Positions 23,939 to 35,203 of a stretch of DNA of 64,000 nt are shown one piece after another. The stretch covers positions 186,001 through 250,000 of the forward strand of contig JAKOGI010000366.1 of NCBI GenBank assembly GCA_029747015.1. The letters are read 5' to 3'. Made by a program: the position numbers and the translations under genes. The notes below the pieces were generated by a model that searched no databases, was not told the origin of the DNA, and was given only the letters and a program-made list of their open reading frames with translations. The first letter of the stretch is position 1. Each line of letters opens with the position of its first letter. Origin of the DNA: Carnegiea gigantea. Its lineage: Eukaryota > Streptophyta > Magnoliopsida > Caryophyllales > Cactaceae.

Positions 23939-25108
23939 TATTGTGGTTTCTGCAAGTATACAGTTGTTGTCGTAACACTTCGGATGTCGATCCTCAGAGA
24001 TGGTGTATGAGATTAGATTGCTTTAGAAGGATAAATCTTCTATGCTAAAATAGCTCAAAGCAAATGACATGTTGTAAATCTATCATGCTAACTTCAAAAA
24101 TAATAATTAAGGAAAATTGAAAAATTCTCAAACATCAACACTAATTGGATTATGAAACACTAATACGTATAATACTATTGAACCAACACTCTATGCAAAT
24201 CCAAACTATGTAGAATTGCTAATCCACACGCCAGGAAAGGAAAAAGGAAGAGGAACAGAGGCAACCACCTTCTTCAAGCAAAGCAATATGATTCCACAAA
24301 AATAAGCAAACGCAGGGCTAAACTAGAAACAATTGCTTGCAATTTCGTTTAACAAAACCAAAATTTACGCTTGGACTTACTGAATCGAAGAAAATTACAC
24401 AAAACTTGATAGTCTAGAATGAGATCTAAAAAAACGAAATGAAAGAGAATAAAACTAAAAGAACTCTTCTCTGCTACTACTCTCTCACTGCTGCTCGGGC
24501 CTATAAGAACGCAGCCCCGTTACCTCTTCAGCATCCCCCTCTTCATCTTGTAACCGTTGCTTTTATGATGGTGATGATGAATGTGAGGAGAGAGAGAGGG
24601 TGAAACGACTATGGAAGTTGAACCAATGCCGGGCTTCAATTACTCAGGAATCTAGGTTAGTGAGGAACAAAGAAGAGAAAATGAGGAGCCTGAGAATGGG
24701 GACGCTGGGCTGCTCTGTTCTTTGGGTTCCTCTGGGCAACGGAGTAGGAGGAAGAAGAAAGGGGGGCAAACGGGGTTTGCTGGGTAGTGAAAATGAGGAG
24801 AGAGAAAGAAGAGGGGTTAATAGTGGGGGTGTGACCGGGTCACGTACCACACATGTGGCTGGGCCTTTTTTTTTCACTTTCTTTTTTTTAATTTTTTGTA
24901 TTTTGTTGTTGTTTGGTTCAGGTTTGAGTCCATTTGGCCTAAGTCTTCATTTTTTTCAGCATCTCTTCATCTTTTTCGCACTTTTCCTAAATTTATTCAA
25001 GAACTACAAAACAAAATAAAATCAAATGAAAACCTAAAAATAACAATTATTTCGAGCATAAAACAGGTAGAAAGGTACTGTAAAATTAACACATTTTCGG
25101 TGTCAACA
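23939..25108 (-). repeat. 5' LTR of the nested Athila
   Basis: Partner of 14,972-16,246. It contains the uninterrupted SINE target near 24,088. Right end GTGTCAACA is followed by target duplication CTTGG. Confidence 0.88.
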
Positions 25109-25469
25109 CTTGGCCTAAGGTTAGCTTCACACGTGGTCGCTTCCCCTTTGTTGCTCTCGGTTTCTTAATTGTTGAGAAAATATTGCAATTCAGTAATTTC
25201 ACGACCTTGCCCAAATGCAACGTATTTTATTTCTTTTGAACCTTATACTCCCTCATAATTATTTACTATTTTATAAACTTAAGAAAAATTGCATATTATC
25301 GAATATTTTTATTTATTTATTTATTTATCTATATTATTTTATTTCAATTCATGTGGTGCTCTGCTTAATCTAAAAAATGCGCGGTTCCCTACTCCAAATA
25401 ACTATAAGTATATACATAATGCCAAAATTAGAAATTAATTTAAACATGATTAAATGCTGGGGCATCACA

Positions 25470-25486
25470 TTCTCCCCCCTTAAAAG
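25470..25486 (-). other. Polypurine tract of the chromodomain element
   Basis: On the - strand TTTTAAGGGGGGAGAA directly precedes the LTR start TGTGATGCCCC. It is the expected plus-strand primer site. Confidence 0.75.
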
Positions 25487-26720
25487 AAAGTTTCGTCCTC
25501 GAAACTTATACTGGATGTACCTTTTGAATAAATGTGGGCAGCGACGCTTCATTTTGTCTTCAGTCTGCCATGTAGCCTCGAAGGCTCCATGATGATTTCA
25601 AATGGCTGTGACTAATGGTATACCTTTATTACGCAATTGTTTGGCCCTTCGATCCACTATCTTCACAGTTGCTCTTTATAGGTTAATCCGTCAACCTCAA
25701 CCTCCAAGGGTTCATAAACTATTGCATGTGCTGGATCATGCATATACTTGCGAAGTTATGAAATATGGAATACATTAAGCACATGTTGCAATTTAGCGGG
25801 TAAGGCTGAGCGATAAGCAATGTGATTGATTTTCTCAATGATATCATGTGGTCTAACAAAACACGGGACTAATTTTCCTTTAACATTGAACCTTCGCACT
25901 CTTTTCACATGAGAAACTTTCGAAAACACCTTATCCCCTTCTTCGAACTCCAAAGGCTTCGGTCTTCGATTTGCATATGCTTTTTGCCTATCTTGTGCTG
26001 TTTTCATGTTGTGTTGGATAACTTTGACTTTATCTACCATTTCTTGAATCATCTCCGGTCCCACAATTAGAATATCATCCAAGTGATTCCAATAAAGGGG
26101 TGTTCTATATCTTCTACCATAGAGTGATTCAAAAGGGGCCATTTTAATAGTAGCTTGATAGCCATCATTATAGGAGAGCTCCACTAGGGGCAATATTCCT
26201 CCCATTTCCCTTGAAAATCCAATACGTAGGCCCTATAACCTGTCTTTAACCACCTGATTTACTCTTTTGGTCTGCCCCTTCATTTTAGGGTGGTATGAGC
26301 TGCTAAACTATAACTTTGTGCCAAAGGCCTTCTGTAGCACCTCCCAGAATCGAGATTGAAATCTTGAGTATTTATCTGAGATATTATCATGGGGTATGCC
26401 ACATAACCGTATCACTTCTTTAACATAAATTCATGCTAACCCATCCACGTTCTAGGAATCATGTACCGTCATGAAGTGGGCAGATTTGGTAAGTCTATCT
26501 ACTATCACCCAAATAGTATTCTTCTTTGACGCAGTCAAAGGTAACTCCATTATGAAATCCATTGAAATAGAGTCCCATTTCCACGGGTGAATTTCTAAGG
26601 GTCTTAATTCTCTCACGAACCATTGGTGTTTAGCTTTAACTTTTTGAGAGGTAAGACATTTACTCATATACTCAACTATGTCTCTTTTCATGTTATTCCA
26701 CTAGAAAGTCTGCCTCAAAT
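25487..26720 (-). pseudogene. Chromodomain-element integrase and chromodomain-like tail, broken
   Basis: 26,452-26,691 holds the integrase zinc-finger end and core start (P-W-K-W-D-S-I-S-M-D-F-I, first Asp in M-D-F; V-D-R-L-T-K-S-A-H-F). 25,756-26,205 holds A-P-F-E-S-L-Y-G-R-R-Y-R-T-P-L and the C-terminal G-D-K-V-F-S-K-V-S block ending V-F-H-I-S. Beyond it (25,550-25,690) the frame reads R-N-K-G-I-P-L-V, then after a stop G-A-F-E-A-T-W-Q-T-E-D-K-M, the usual chromodomain-like end that directs integration to heterochromatin. Stops separate all parts. Confidence 0.82.
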
Positions 26721-28400
26721 ATCTGTACATTTTTGTTCCTCCTAGATGAATGGAATATCTGGTAATATGGGCCTCGGCCATTATCCTCTCCTTTAACTCT
26801 GTTTCTTGCGGCACCCAATATACGATTCTAAAATCTGATAATTCCCTACTCATCTTCTACAAATCCCAATGCCTTCCCTTTGCTTATTCTCTTTCTAATC
26901 CTTTTCACTTCTTCATCCTTTGCTTATGCCCGTTTGATCTCATCGGGAAGAGTGGGTTGAACTATAGGCTACCAAAAAACAATATGGGTTTCCTTGGAAA
27001 TACCAACTCTATACCCATTCTTTCTAAATCCCTTAGAATTTCTGGTTGTACTATTGCTATAACATTGATACTGTGGTGTGTCTTTTAGCTTAATGCGTCT
27101 GCAACCACGTTAGCCCTTCTTGGGTGGTATTGTATTTGGAGGTCATAATCATTGAGAAGTTCTAACTATCTACGCTGTCTTAAAATCAATTATTTTTTGG
27201 TGAAGATATAGTTGAGACTCTTGTGGTCAATAAAAATCTTGCAAGGACTGTCATAAAGATAGTGTATCCAGATCTTTAATGTGAAAACCACCGTGGCTAG
27301 TTCCAAGTTATGGGTAGGGTAATTTTTCTCATATGGGTTCAACTGCCTAGAAGCATAAGTTATAACCTTTCCGTCTTACATTAGGACACATCTTACACCT
27401 TGCCTAGAAGCATCACTATAGATGGTAGAGTCTGCTCCTTCAGTTGGCAAAGCCAGGACCGGTGTAGTGGTGAGTTTGTGTGTTTAGTTCCTGGAAGCTT
27501 CTTCGCACTTATCATCCCACTTAAACTTTGTAGTCTTCCTTAATAGATTAGTGAGAGCTAGTGCAATTCTTCAAAAAATTTTATACAAATCACTTCTAGT
27601 ACCCAGCCATTCCCAGGAAACTCCGAACCTTAATGATGTCGGTAGGCCTGGGCCACTCAGCAACTGCTTTCACCTTTTGTAGGTCTACCTTAAGTCCTTC
27701 TTTAGAATTACATGCCCTAGAAAGGTCACTTCCGTCAGCCACAATTCACATTTGAATAGCTTAGCATAGATCCCTTAGGGTTTGTAACACGATCCTTAGA
27801 TGTTCGCTATGCTCCTCCTCAGTTTTGGAATAGATCAAAATAAATCAATAAAAACAACTACAAATTTATCCAAATACGGTCTGAATACCCAATTCATCAA
27901 ATCCATAAAGGCTACAGGAGCATTGGTTAACCCAAATGGCATCGCCGTAAATTTGTAATGGTAATAACGAGTCCTAAATGCCGTTTTAGGGATATCCCCA
28001 GGTTTGATTCTGTATTAGGATTACCCTAAACTCAGGTCAATCTTCAAGAAGACTCCCATTCCCTGCAGCAGATCAAATAAATCATCAATCCTGGATAAAG
28101 GATACTTATTCTTTATGGTGATCTTGTTTAGTTTGCTGTAGTCTATACACAATCTCATTATGTTATCTTTTTTCTTTACAAATAGTACTAGTGCTCCCCA
28201 TGGGGATCTGTTTGGTCTTATATAACTCTTTTATAATAAATCTTCAAACTGTCCCTTTAACTCTTTTAATTCGGCTGGGCCATCCTGTATGGGGGTTTTG
28301 AGATAGGATGTGCTCCAGGCTCCAACTCTATTTCGAAGTCAATCTCCCTCTTGGGTGGTAAGCTAGGGATTTCTTCTGGGAAAACATTTGTAAATTCTTT
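26721..28400 (-). pseudogene. Chromodomain-element reverse transcriptase and RNase H, badly decayed
   Basis: Position between protease and integrase, plus short blocks on the - strand, identify it. The RT catalytic region near 27,825-27,856 reads V-V-F-I-D and then loses frame where F-I-D-D-I-L is expected. The expected RT entry and RNase H blocks are present in scattered frames. No open frame longer than about 60 codons on this strand. It cannot make enzyme. Confidence 0.7.
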
Positions 28401-29053
28401 AACCCTAGAATATCCTCAAGTTTTACTTCTTCCTTCTTAGTTATCATGATACTACATAAGTATGCCACACACCCTTGTTGAACCAATTTTCCAGCTATCA
28501 TCAAGGATATTACTGTGCATTCAGTACTACTATTGTCCCCCCAAAAATATTTCCCCCCCTTTTCCTTTTAAGGACACTCTTTGTTTTTGACAATCAATTT
28601 TTGCTCCATGCTTCGACAACCAATCCATTCCTAAAATTATATCAAATTCTGATAAGTCTAACCGTATTAGGTCACCTTTAAATTCTTCTTGATTTAGAAT
28701 GACTGGGCAGTTATTGTGCATAATGCTATATTTCATCGTTTCTCCAGTGGGCATACTTACATACAGATCTACAGGATGCTTCTATGATTCCATCCTTATC
28801 TGTGACACAGTTTTGGATGAAATAAAGGAATGTGTAGCTCTGGAATCAAATTAAACAACAAAGGGTGTTGAATTAAAAGTAAACGGACCAGTTACAACCA
28901 TTTCTACATCGTCAGCTTGCTTCCTATTGATCACATAAACTCTGTCCACCTGGCGGCTAGTTGTAGGGATGGTGGTCTTACCCTGTTTGGGTGCTGGAGT
29001 TGGACTCCTTCCCGACTCGGTGGTTCTAGCAGGGTAGTTAGCAGTCAAGTGGT
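28401..29053 (-). pseudogene. Chromodomain-element aspartic protease, broken
   Basis: The expected active-site block D-S-G-A-T-H-S-F-I-S reads D-S-R-A-T-H-S-F-I-S (D-S-R codons at 28,839-28,847), a loss of the essential Gly. The downstream block F-D-I-I-L-G-M-D-W-L-S-K-H-G lies in the open piece 28,530-28,754. Upstream is a Thr/Pro-rich linker. Confidence 0.8.
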
Positions 29054-30772
29054 TCAGTCTCTACACCAAAAACAACGATTCATCCCCACCCTACCTTCTG
29101 CAGTGTTGTGGTTCATATGACCACATATAATGCAATGTTTCCCAGTAAGAGCTAGTCCTTGGGGTCTTGGTTTCATGGGGGTAGGTTTCTTGTTAGGAAA
29201 TCCCCCAGCCTGTGCACCTCTATCATCCCACCTCTTTTTAGAGTTAGTTGGATTGGCCATTCTCAATTTGGTTTTCACTCGTTAATTTCGGCAGCCCGCT
29301 CATATAATTTCTAACTAGTCTGCACAGTTTGTCCCACTAACTGATTCCTAATATAAGGCGCTAGGCCTTCCTCGAAGCTTAACATCCTCATTCGATCCGT
29401 AGCCACGTACTCAGAGGCAAACCTTGAGAGTTCGGCAAAGCGGCATGCATACTCCATTACCGACAAGTTACCCTGCCTTAGGGTTAAGAACTCCTATTGC
29501 TTTTGCATTGGATAAAACTGCGTGCGCAATGCCTTATTGGACTTAGTCCAAATGGCTTCATAGTTTTGAAAGGTGGGCTTAACCGTTCCCCACCAAATGT
29601 CAGCCTGTCTCGTAAGATAGAAGGCTCCGATGTTTATGCGTCTATTATCAGGAACTTCCACAACATCAAATATCTTCTCCATCTGTCTAACCATTCTTCA
29701 AATAACACTGAATCTTCCTTGCCATCATATGTTCTTGGATTCCGTTTTGTAACTCTATCAAAGAACTTATTTTCCTATTCATCTTTTTTAGATCCCGAAC
29801 CCTTAAACTTCTTTGTTACCTCAGCTACAATCTTTGCCATTAGTTCAGGATCTAGATTATCTAATAATCCCTTTTTGCCTTTAACATTTTCAGGATTTGG
29901 AGGTCCACTAACAACTTTCTGGCTTCTTTGAGAGGTCACTGCCAGGTATTTTGACTGACGGAGTGAGCTGGCACATCTTCCACAACATTTGCTTGCAAAT
30001 TGTTCTCCAAGATATTGTTATTTGGATATGTCATTCTGTTATATATAAGCAAACATATTAGCTCTTACCGATTCACTTTTCTCGTGGTTATGTACTTATG
30101 CTTTTGCATTATCGATGTTCATTGTATGCAACTCCTCTCGTTTTGCCCTAGCTTGTTCTTAGATTTTCTGTGCTGGCCAAGCAAGTATCCCTAGCTAAGC
30201 CATTGTACTTCATCACTCTGGTTTTCCCTCTATTAATAATTTCATCTATTTATAGTTTAGCAAATTCTACACTCATGTCCATAGAACTTATACACTTTTA
30301 TTAGCTTAACCTTCGCATATATTTCATGCATAACCACAACACAAGTTACATATATATAAGTACCACCAACATATGTTACATGAGCCCACCAGAAGTATGA
30401 TCTTTAGGGTGGCTATACAAAAGGTCCAATTCCTTCGCAAAATGAGTAGGTGAGGTTAAATTAGCACTATTCTAACCTTACAACCTAAGGTCCTGCCCCC
30501 TTACTAAGGTTAGTTCCCAACTTACCACCTTACATAGTTCCCAATTGATTCACCACTCTAACTACCTGATGCATCCTGTTCCATCCTTTTGGTTTGTAAT
30601 TTGGGTCACTACTGTTACTAGTCTCCGGTCCGAAACTCCAAGAATCTTCCTCGGAAGTTATCTGTATCACCTCAGTGGACTCAGGAATATCAATCACACT
30701 TACCACTCTGCCTGAGTCACTAGAATTATCATCATTTTCTCCTCCCCAGATGTCATATCCATAATTCCCTGC
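29054..30772 (-). pseudogene. Chromodomain-element Gag, broken
   Basis: 29,494-29,694 carries the Gag core (A-D-I-W-W-G-T-V-K-P and F-Y-P-M-Q). 29,054-29,278 carries degenerate zinc knuckles (C-I-I-C-G-H-M-N-H without the last Cys, then C-F-W-C). Stops and frame changes lie between and upstream. Confidence 0.72.
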
Positions 30773-31000
30773 CTAGATATTAGATACATCAGTCTCATAG
30801 CCCTCATCATCAATCAGTGATTTGGGGGTAAATGGTGGCAGGGGAAGTAGATCTCCTCCCTGGGGAGGCTTTGGAATTGGTGGGGGATCTTGTGGATTAT
30901 CTAGATGTACCACATCAGGGGGCCTATGTCCGTCATCTATCATTAGCACAAAACACTTATTAATTCCCACAGTATGCATATATCTACACTCGATGAGCAT
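30773..31000 (-). other. Pro-rich open frame in the chromodomain-element leader
   Basis: 75 codons, open from 31,000 to a stop at 30,773, with a Pro-rich middle (P-P-I-P-K-P-P-Q-G-G) and acidic end; acidic residues continue in the same frame past the stop. It lies just after the primer site and before Gag, so it is part of the element leader or of an extended Gag N-terminus. No domain recognised. Confidence 0.35.
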
Positions 31001-31194
31001 CCCTACATAACAAATATATACTTGCCTATACTCATTTTACCTAATTTCACAGCCCTACATTATACCTAGGATTTAAAATGCCATTCCTCGCTCAAGCAAC
31101 TACATTGTTGTTAACCTCACGTCCTTTCTCTTCACATACTTGCGGTGCATTAATGATGTAACGACAATGATTATTCGTGCTGATATCCACAATC

Positions 31195-31206
31195 GCTTTG
31201 ATACCA
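31195..31206 (-). other. Primer-binding site of the chromodomain element
   Basis: The - strand reads TGGTATCAAAGC, one change from the initiator-Met tRNA site TGGTATCAGAGC, four bases inside the 5' LTR boundary at 31,211. Confidence 0.8.
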
Positions 31207-31210
31207 CTTC

Positions 31211-33962
31211 TGTAACGCCCCAGCTTAATCACCTATTAATTACTCATACTTATAAGCGTTATAAGTCAGCAAAAAAAATATTACCAAGCTAGGGCATTAC
31301 CGTAGTTAAGCATTAGAGTCAACTAAAGCAAAGTCTTCACTGATTACAATACTATATTTACAATACACGGGGGTCAAGGAGTGCTGTTAGACATACCAAA
31401 ATGAGAATTATACATCCGTTCAACCATGTCTAAAATGAGATTTACACTGCAGTTAGACTTCACAAGCCTCAAAATAACTAACTACAAAAGATAGTTAATA
31501 ATCACCGCCTTGACCCATATCCCCTGGGTCCTTAGGCTCTGCCTATTCCCGCTTAGCCATAACTTGTTCCCCCTTCCTTAAAACAGTTGGAAACCACAAA
31601 AACCATAGAAAGATGAGCGATTGCTTAATGTGTTACCCATGTATAGTTAAATAGTCTTTCACAAGGAGTCAATGAGTGCACGCACAACGTTAAAACGATG
31701 CTTATAAAAATCCTTTGAGAAGCATTTGTCTAAGTAAATAATTAGCAATTGTTTCTTCAGGTAAGACTAGGACCCTAGAATAGAAGCCATGGCAATAACA
31801 ATGAACTATGAAATTCCCATTTAATAGGAAGGGCCAAACGATGAATTCTGCTAGTAGATACTTATGAACACTAAATATTGCTCGATAAACAATGAACACT
31901 GAAATGGGTCCTAACGGTTCCAACAACTGAATTAAAATTTGCTAACATTAGTAAAAGTAAATTTAAACGTCCTTGAAGGATACACGCAGTAACGTATCGG
32001 AAGAACTAATTATTACTCTCTTTCTTTTTCTTTTTACACTATTCGATTCAAATCCTGTGTCCAGGGTCATTTACTTAAGTACGTCCTCATTCCTTAATAT
32101 CGATATATTTTCAATTGACACCATTTACAGCCTAATCAGTGATTGAGTGATACAATCAACCCTCTTAAATATTTGATTTAGCGACTTATAAATTCTATGT
32201 TTCCCGAGTCTTTTAATTAGCCCCATTTTTTGACTAATTAACTCGGCTGACCTTTTTATTAACCCTTACTTATATGATTATCAAAAGGTAATCTCTTTTA
32301 GTTCTTACTTATTCATTTAACCAATTCGCATAATCATTGGGCATAATCCCTAATTTTCCCTCCTTGAGGTTTTCCTTTGAGTACAACGTTCCTTTTGGGT
32401 TTAGAACTTCATTCTGATTAATTTTGGAGTCTTAATCCCTTTTTAATCCCCTCCCCTCCCCTCTTTTCCTTTTCTCATTTAACTATATCAAGAACTCCAT
32501 TTATTCTTCCCTCCTTGTACTCGAATTAATAACATAATCACCGGATTTACATTAATTCTCCAATCAACACAACTTGCTCACCCACTCCTAACCCTATTTT
32601 GTCCAAGCTTTATCATAACCATTTGATTAGTTTAGTCCACTAACTAGTACTAGCGAAGGGAAGCCTTGCAGCAACGGTAAGGTTATCTCTGTGTGACCAA
32701 AAGGTCATGACTTCGAGCCTTAGAATCAGCCACTGATAAAGTCAGATTAGGCTGCCTACAATTCACCCCTTGTGGTGGGGCCTTTCCCCGATTCCTACAT
32801 AAACGTGAGATGCTTGTGCACTACAGATCCTACAAAAGCGGGACCCACAATGTAAGGTGGTGTTGTTGTTGTAGTCCACTAACTAGTCCTAACTTTATTT
32901 CCATGGCCTCTAATAAGCTAAATCCAATCAACTCCATTCCCACATCATTCAAGCAATCTAACTCCAACATCATTCAAACAATCTAAATCCAATTTTGTCT
33001 AAGTTAAGCAAATTTCACAAAACCTACTCACATACGTCACCAAATTCGTTCCCACAGCATTCAAGAGTCACACAATTTACTTAATTCATTTGCACAAATA
33101 GGTAATCAATCACCAGGATGCTAAAACCATAACATCTATGAGCTTGGAATTTAAATGGAATAAGGATAAGATGGAGTTACCTTGGGTGCAAATTTGAGTG
33201 AGGGTGGAAGTTGGTTGACGGCTGAAACTGCATATGTGGGAGGTGATAATGGATTTTGGTGGCGACAACGACGGACTCCCGACAGTAGGTGCTAGAATTC
33301 GGATGGCTCAAAGCCCTGTTTGTGGGGGCTAGACAACGGTTGAAATGAAGGGAAGGGAAAAGGAGTTGCGGCACCAGGGTTGGTGGCTGGCAGCAACAAC
33401 GATGATAGCAAACAGAGGACAAGGGGGTCGTGGCTCGTTTCCTTGGCCCCCTTCACAAAGACACTCTTTCTCACTCTTTTTTTTTTGTTTTTTGTTGTTG
33501 TTGTTAGCTTGCCTTGTTTTGATTTAATCAAGAGAAGCCTAATTGATCTATCTTCCTCAAACTTTAGTCAAAGCTAATAAATGTTGATCTTATCACCTCC
33601 ACTTGGCCTAAGGTTAGCCTCACACTTGGTCACTTTCCATTTGTTGCTCCTAGTTTCTTAATTGTAAAGAAAATATTGTGGTTCAGTAATTTCATAACCT
33701 TGCCCGAATGCAATGTATTTTATTTCTTTTGAACCTTATACTTTCGCTTAATTATTTGCTATTTTATAAACTTAAGAAAAATTCCATATTATCGAATATT
33801 AGTATTTATTTATTTATTTATTTCTATTATTTTATTTCAATATATGTGGTGCTCTGCTTAATCTCAAAAATGCGCGACTCACTGCTCCGAATAATTATAA
33901 GTCTATACATAATGCCAAAATTAGAATTGAATTCAAACATGATTAAATGTTGGGGCATCACA
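31211..33962 (-). repeat. 5' LTR of the chromodomain element
   Basis: Ends TGTAACGCCC (left) and GGGCATCACA (right). Aligns with both parts of the split 3' LTR; carries the Au SINE at 32,652-32,872. Small frames such as 33,177-33,577 lie in LTR DNA and are not genes. Confidence 0.9.
32652..32872 (+). mobile_element. Au-type SINE, near full length
   Basis: It starts GCGAAGGGAAGCCTTG and includes pol III-like A-box (near 32,680-32,695) and B-box (GACTTCGAGCC near 32,711) sequences, the Au body CACTGATAAAGTCAGATTAG, and a (TTG)n tail. The direct repeat of 18 bp (32,634-32,651 and 32,873-32,890) differs at one base. The sister LTR near 14,148-14,170 shows the empty site. SINEs of this kind are pol III transcripts moved by LINE enzymes. 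Confidence 0.9.
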
Positions 33963-34225
33963 AGGGACCTGAAGTCAAAAAGTGCGGATCTGTTTCCAAG
34001 AAACCTTTGAAGAGATCACCTTAAAGATGATCCGCTTGTAATTTCGATCAAACTTTTCACCTTTAGCGAACCTTCGAATCTGAATCAAGTTCTTCATTGT
34101 GAGAAACCAAAGGCAAGGGATGAAACGAGCAGTATTTTGCACTTGCCAAATATGGAAATGGAAGTGTTGGTGGTCTTTTTTAAAGATGATGCACCTAAAC
34201 AAGGTGTATATATTAGATACGATTA
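33963..34225 (+). pseudogene. Possible broken gene fragment interrupted by the chromodomain element
   Basis: After one AGGGA copy the + strand frame that was open at 12,586-12,722 resumes, stops at a TGA near 34,010, and is then open for about 70 codons to TAA near 34,225 (including L-K-D-D-P-L-V-I-S and M-E-V-L-V-V-F-F-K-D-D). A competing - strand frame spans 33,975-34,202. The GC content is higher than the flanks. I recognise no family; chance openness is a real alternative. Confidence 0.25.
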
Positions 34226-35160
34226 ACCTTTATTTCTTTCAGCAATTTTGGGATTGAAATGTATACACATAAATAAAAATATAATGGAATTGAAATTTAT
34301 AGTTGTGTTGAGGATGTCATAACTTTAAATCTCAAGATCTCAAGATGTAGGTAACTCATACATCACTGAAAGGTTGGAAGCCATGAAACTCCTCTTTTTT
34401 CCCCCCTCACTTCATCACTTTCTATATCTATCTCTCCCTATCCTTCAACGGATAGAGTTGGAGGGCTCACCACAAATTAATTGGAGAATGTTTATCTATG
34501 ATATTGGCGATGGTGGCGGTAGGTCAAGGAGAGAGAATGGAGCGGACACAAAGAAGACTGGAAAGAGAAGGCGTGGTTTGTGGAGTTTCTGCTCAGTTTT
34601 TTATTTTTCAATTTAAATTTTGTGTTTGGAAAGGATATCTAAAAATTGTTATTGAGGATGAAAGATATGAAAAATGAGAAAAAGAAAATTGTTGATATGG
34701 GTTTTGGGTTTATTTAGTGAGAGCTTGTAATTGAAAAATCATTATTCCCCAAAAAAGCAAACATACGTATTTTATAAAACTCGAAGGTCTAAATATCATT
34801 TATTTTATATACTCCTATTTACTCTCTTATTTGTCGAGATAAAAATAAGTCATTATTGTTCTTAGACTTCCCAACAAAAATAAAAAACATAATTTTTTTT
34901 TTTACTGAGATCTTTGAGTGACTGTACTCTTACAGTCTAGCTTACTTATCCGTACTATTATTTACCGTCCCGGCTTCGATTTGCTCTCACTCCTGCTCGT
35001 ACTCAAATGTCTGCGGATGCACAAGCATTCTGACTCAAATCAAATGTTTTAAAAGTTACTCCAACCGCCCCCGTTTGTCTCGCTCAACGGCTCCATTATT
35101 TTTCTCGCCTGCGCGTACGCCACCATCCCCGCCGTCTTCCCTTTCTCTCTCCACCCTAAC
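34226..35160. other. Intergenic stretch, possible promoter of the next gene
   Basis: AT-rich to about 34,900, then a C/T-rich region to 35,160 that resembles a plant core promoter and leader. The 80-codon frame at 34,374-34,616 has no recognisable feature and is not called. Confidence 0.3.
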
Positions 35161-35203
35161 CGAAGCACACAGTTCTTTGTTCTCCAACGCTCGACGGGGA
35201 AGG

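Larger units (their letters stand above)
14972..25108 (-). mobile_element. Athila Ty3/gypsy retrotransposon nested in the chromodomain element
   Basis: LTRs 14,972-16,246 (3') and 23,939-25,108 (5'), with ends TGTTG...CAACA. The 5-bp target-site duplication is CTTAG (14,967-14,971) and CTTGG (25,109-25,113); the intact site in the sister LTR of the host element reads CTTGG. PBS 23,915-23,932 matches tRNA-Asp. Gag-pol runs leftward from about 23,200 to 17,638, then a 1.4-kb spacer. Athila membership follows from the RT and integrase motifs and the long 3' spacer; no env-like ORF remains. Several in-frame stops and a mutated RT catalytic box make it inactive. Confidence 0.9.
12723..25469 (-). 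repeat. 3' LTR of the chromodomain element, split by the nested Athila
   Basis: The two parts, 12,723-14,971 and about 25,114-25,469, join to align with the 5' LTR 31,211-33,962. Left end TGTAAAGCCTCACC, right end TGGGGCATCACA. The join falls at CCACTTGG, intact at 33,600-33,607 in the sister LTR. Confidence 0.9.
12723..33962 (-). mobile_element. Complete Ty3/gypsy chromodomain retrotransposon carrying a nested Athila
   Basis: LTRs lie at 12,723-25,469 (split by the Athila 14,972-25,108) and 31,211-33,962. The ends are TG...CA, and the 5-bp target-site duplication AGGGA is perfect (12,718-12,722 and 33,963-33,967). The element is on the - strand: PBS at 31,195-31,206, polypurine tract at 25,470-25,486. 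Domain order is Gag, protease, RT, RNase H, integrase, chromodomain-like tail, which with LTRs of about 2.6 kb fits the Tekay/Del chromovirus lineage. Internal region about 5.7 kb. Coding capacity is destroyed by stops, including a protease D-S-G changed to D-S-R. Confidence 0.92.
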
